DNA of 64,000 bases, taken from Actinocatenispora sp963815125 (GTDB lineage Bacteria; Actinomycetota; Actinomycetes; Mycobacteriales; Micromonosporaceae). Below are positions 61,227 through 64,000 of this stretch, in pieces. The stretch spans positions 496,001 to 560,000 of the forward strand of contig CAWFFM010000002.1 of NCBI GenBank assembly GCA_963815125.1. The letters run 5' to 3'. A model generated the notes under the pieces. The model searched no databases. It saw nothing but the letters and a program-made list of their open reading frames with translations, and was not told where the DNA came from. The stretch's first letter is position 1, and each line of letters starts with the position of its first letter. The translations under genes and the position numbers were made by a program.

Positions 61227-63032
61227 TCAGTGGACGTCCCAGATCCACACACCGGACAGGTACCGCCCGCGGATGCCGAGCCAGCGGTCCAGGGCGGTAC
61301 GCACCTGCGCGGCGTGTGGCGCGTGCGGGTCGAGCGCCACACAGTCGGTGCGGTAACCGGCCAGGTCACGCCGGGCCCGTGCGCGGGCCTTCGGGGTGGC
61401 GGCCGGGATGTGCCCGGTGGCCGAGACCCGGGCCATGCTGGTGGCCAGTCGGCTGCGCGGCCTGGCCCATTCCCCTGCGCCGTGTGCGTCGGGAACCATC
61501 ACCGGCCCACCCGCCACTGCCAGCTCGGCCAGGGTCCCCGCCGACCAGCGCAGCCCGATCCGGTCGGCCCTCCACCGCTGCGGGACGGGAAGCAGTACGT
61601 GACCGGGCCGGACATGTTCCCGCCACCGCCCGCTGGTGAAGAACTCCGGTACCGGCTCGCGGTGGCGTACCGGCAGTTGGGTGGGCAGGATCGGAACCAG
61701 GGCCGCAGCGAGCGCAGCCAGCAACAGTGGCCGGGGAAGGCCCGAACGAAGGGCACGGTCGGTGCCCAGGGCCAGCACCGCACCAGCTGCGGTGAGGGTC
61801 ACCAGCGCCAGCCGGTCCGGGATCGCCTGCTCGACCAGGGGTAGGCGGGCCAACAGCGCCCATGGGCCGGGAATGCCGGTGTCCTGATGCAGGTACACGA
61901 TCCGGGTGCCGAAGCTGAGTACCGCGAACAGCAGCGCGGTCCCCGCCAGCGCGAGTACCAGGCGGCTGCGCCGCAACCACCACACCAACGCCGCCAGCAG
62001 GATGACCAGGCCCGGTCCCAGGAAACTGGTCTGCTCGTTGGCGCTGTCGGCGTACACCCGCCCGGCCTGGGCCGAACTCCCGAACACCGCGAAGGTGCCG
62101 AACCACACCCAGGACACCACGTCGGTACCGAACCGGTCGATGTGCCAGGGGGTCCCGTGATAGCTGCCCGGTCCGGCCAGCAGCATCCAGAGCGGGTAGG
62201 CAAGCAGGATCAGCGACACCAGCGCCGCAGTGCCGATCCGTGCCAGGAATGCGGGTAGTTCGCGCCGGGCGGCGTGCGGTGACAGTGCGGCCCGCAACGC
62301 CACGAACACCGCGACCCCCAGCACCGTGAACAGCAGGATCTCCGTACCGGTCAGACACTGTGCGGCCACCAGTGCGCCGAGCAGTACGCCGCGGCGCAGC
62401 GTCGGGGGCCGTTCGGAGCCCGCGCGGGCACGGTTACCAGGCAGCGCGCAGAGCACGATGAAAGGTACGAAGAACTGGCTGGTGAGGTGCAGGTGGGCGT
62501 TGGACAGCGAGATCATGCCGGGGGAGAAACCGATCAACCCGGCGCCGAGGGCGGCGGCGACCGGCGAGCGCACCAGGTGTCGGCAGAACACCAGATACCA
62601 ACCCGTCGCGGTGCCGGCCAGCGCAACGACGGCCAGTACCAGAAACGACGTGGCGGGACCGAATACCAGGGTGACCGGTGTGAGCACGACGGCGGGCAGT
62701 ATGACCGACGAGTTGGCCATCAGGTTGGCGCCTTCGGGAGCGTTGACCTGATGGCTGTAGAAGGGGTCGGTCAGGTGCGTCACCGCGTGCGCCCCGTAGG
62801 CCAGCATCCATTCCAGCAGCGGCTGGTCGCTGACGTTGTCGGCCAGTAGCCGGGTGTCCGGGGCGACCCAGAGCCGACCGGTCACCCATATCGCGAGCAG
62901 CAGGAAAGAGCCGACTGCCAGCACGTGCGGGCGACAGGTCCGTACCGCCTGTAGCCATCCGGCCGGTGCCGGAGCTGCGCGCCGCGGGCGCTCGCCGCCG
63001 GCCCGCACACCTGGTTGCGCCGTATTCGCCAT
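61227..63032 (-). CDS. Large membrane protein, GT-C-like glycosyltransferase candidate
   Basis: 601 aa with about eleven membrane helices from residue 38 to 430 and a soluble C-terminal domain. The first extracellular loop has LLADNVSDQPLLEWMLAYGA and DPFYSHQVNAPEGANLMANS, the acidic-loop arrangement seen in polyprenyl-phosphate-sugar-using GT-C enzymes. It lies 28 bp downstream of a dolichol-phosphate-sugar synthase-like gene, which could make its donor. Family assignment and function are inferred; no characterised homologue recognised. Confidence 0.75.
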   Translation of the reverse strand: MANTAQPGVRAGGERPRRAAPAPAGWLQAVRTCRPHVLAVGSFLLLAIWVTGRLWVAPDTRLLADNVSDQPLLEWMLAYGAHAVTHLTDPFYSHQVNAPEGANLMANSSVILPAVVLTPVTLVFGPATSFLVLAVVALAGTATGWYLVFCRHLVRSPVAAALGAGLIGFSPGMISLSNAHLHLTSQFFVPFIVLCALPGNRARAGSERPPTLRRGVLLGALVAAQCLTGTEILLFTVLGVAVFVALRAALSPHAARRELPAFLARIGTAALVSLILLAYPLWMLLAGPGSYHGTPWHIDRFGTDVVSWVWFGTFAVFGSSAQAGRVYADSANEQTSFLGPGLVILLAALVWWLRRSRLVLALAGTALLFAVLSFGTRIVYLHQDTGIPGPWALLARLPLVEQAIPDRLALVTLTAAGAVLALGTDRALRSGLPRPLLLAALAAALVPILPTQLPVRHREPVPEFFTSGRWREHVRPGHVLLPVPQRWRADRIGLRWSAGTLAELAVAGGPVMVPDAHGAGEWARPRSRLATSMARVSATGHIPAATPKARARARRDLAGYRTDCVALDPHAPHAAQVRTALDRWLGIRGRYLSGVWIWDVH

Positions 63033-63059
63033 GTGCCTCCGGGCCGGTGGCGGCCGCGG

Positions 63060-63779
63060 TCAGGTGGTCCGTGGTCGGGGGCCGGGTACCGCGGAGAGGC
63101 GTTGGCGGGTCAGGATCCCCAGTGCCTTGACTCCGTCGAGCCAGGTGATCTTCTTTCCCTCGGCCCGGCTGCGGGCCGAATAGGTGACCGGTACCTCGTA
63201 GGGACGGATCCGGCGGCGGAGCAGTTTGCCGGTGATCTCGGCTTCCATTCCGAAGTCCTGGGACTGGATGTTCAGCGACCGGTAGAGCTGGGTGGGCATG
63301 AGCTTGAAGCACGTCTCCAGGTCGGAGAGGTAGCAGTTGTAGAGGATGTTCGCGGCTGTCGTGATGGCTTTGTTTCCCATCACGTACCAGAAGGAGAATG
63401 CGGAATGTCCGCCGAAGTTCCGGTTGCCGTAGATGACCTGGCTGCGGCCGTCCTGTATCGGCTTGAGTAGCCGGGGGATGTCGCGGGGATCGTATTCCAG
63501 ATCGGCGTCCAGGACGATCATGTAGTCGCCGGTGGCATGCTCAACGCCGGTACGGATGGCAGCGCCCTTGCCCCGGTTGACCGGGTGACGGATCATCCTG
63601 GTCCGGCTGTCGTCGATGTTGGCGAGTAGTTGTCGGGTGCCATCGGTACTTCCGTCGTCGATGACCAGTAGTTCGATCTCGCACGGATAGGTCACTTCGA
63701 GGGTCTGTTTGATCGCTGTGCTGACCCGGGCCTGTTCGTTGTAGACCGGCATCAGGATCGACAGGCGCACTGGGACCAC
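63060..63779 (-). CDS. Family 2 glycosyltransferase (polyprenol-phosphate sugar synthase-like)
   Basis: 239 aa. GT-A fold: LSILMPVYNEQARVS at the N-terminus, LLVIDDGSTDGT, NRGKGAAIRTGVEHATGDYM and the DxD metal motif in MIVLDADLEYDP; the acceptor segment contains YGNRNFGGHS. Resembles dolichol-phosphate mannosyl/glucosyltransferases without a C-terminal membrane domain. GTG 63779 is the longest start; GTG 63770 has a better-placed GGGAG. The region 63780-64000 upstream holds nothing else I can support. Confidence 0.9.
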   Translation of the reverse strand: MVPVRLSILMPVYNEQARVSTAIKQTLEVTYPCEIELLVIDDGSTDGTRQLLANIDDSRTRMIRHPVNRGKGAAIRTGVEHATGDYMIVLDADLEYDPRDIPRLLKPIQDGRSQVIYGNRNFGGHSAFSFWYVMGNKAITTAANILYNCYLSDLETCFKLMPTQLYRSLNIQSQDFGMEAEITGKLLRRRIRPYEVPVTYSARSRAEGKKITWLDGVKALGILTRQRLSAVPGPRPRTT

Positions 63780-64000
63780 TCCCGTCCGCAGTCTGAAATT
63801 CCGCTGTCATGGGTCGGCGTGTAGGCGGTTCTGCCGTGTACGCATTCGGCGTACGGGACCGTGACGCCGTGTGGCAGGACCGTCTGGCCTGATCGTAGCG
63901 AGCAGCTCCGGCTGGCCTGGTGGGTTGGATGCAAAGTTCAGGACCAGGTGGCGAGATCTCCACCGGCCAGGCTCGGCACATCGTTGCAGGTCACAGAAGA

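Overview
High-GC actinobacterial chromosome segment (Actinomycetota). The evidence is a complete Pup-proteasome locus (arc, dop, pup, prcB, prcA, pafA, pafBC), the mycothiol ligase gene mshC, an F420-type LLM oxidoreductase, many GTG/TTG starts and very strong G/C third-position bias. The gene order (MSMEG_4193-DUF3090-SCO1664-mshC, then the pup locus, tatAC, helY, rpe, rib, his, infC-rpmI-rplT and pheST) looks like Micromonosporales or a relative; that placement is my inference. Almost everything is chromosomal core. I see no insertion sequence, prophage, CRISPR array or integrated element.

Layout. 1-2144 (minus): a cytochrome P450 cut by the window edge, an SDR oxidoreductase and tRNA-Leu(GAG) with its terminator. 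2302-6920: M20 hydrolase, an acidic hypothetical protein, a DUF5703 protein, an aldo/keto reductase and an LLM oxidoreductase. 6920-12637: uppP, then phosphomutase-like / DUF3090 / SCO1664 genes, an inverted acyltransferase and mshC. 12681-24670: GntR regulator, PAC2 protein, metH, HAD phosphatase, an FtsX-type ABC exporter pair and a NarL-type two-component system. 24763-28040: RecB-like nuclease, site-2 protease and tRNA m1A58 methyltransferase. 28301-40359: Pup-proteasome locus, with a decayed endonuclease VII gene between pup and prcB and an inverted rmlB between prcA and pafA. 40405-46730: small membrane protein, tatA, tatC, diacylglycerol-kinase-like protein, HAD hydrolase and helY. 46818-53100: DinB protein, rpe, a REC-GGDEF-like regulator, an FMN riboswitch with ribE-ribBA-ribH, then hisE and hisG. 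53111-61180: YdcZ-like transporter, PH-domain protein, infC-rpmI-rplT, an rRNA/tRNA methyltransferase and pheS-pheT. 61227-63779 (minus): a large GT-C-like membrane protein and a family 2 glycosyltransferase.

How the genes fit together. PafA attaches Pup to target proteins. Dop deamidates the Pup C-terminal Gln and also removes Pup. ARC unfolds pupylated proteins into the PrcAB chamber, and PafBC activates DNA-damage genes. TatA and TatC form a twin-arginine translocase. RibE, RibBA and RibH make riboflavin under FMN riboswitch control. MshC makes the mycothiol precursor.

The clearest genome-wide signal is regulatory: at least sixteen genes have a TANNNT -10 hexamer only 6-8 nt before the start codon, the signature of leaderless mRNAs. 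This pattern decides several start codons below. The most unusual single sites are the infC AUC start codon, the P450 I-helix without its acid/alcohol pair, and the endonuclease VII remnant.
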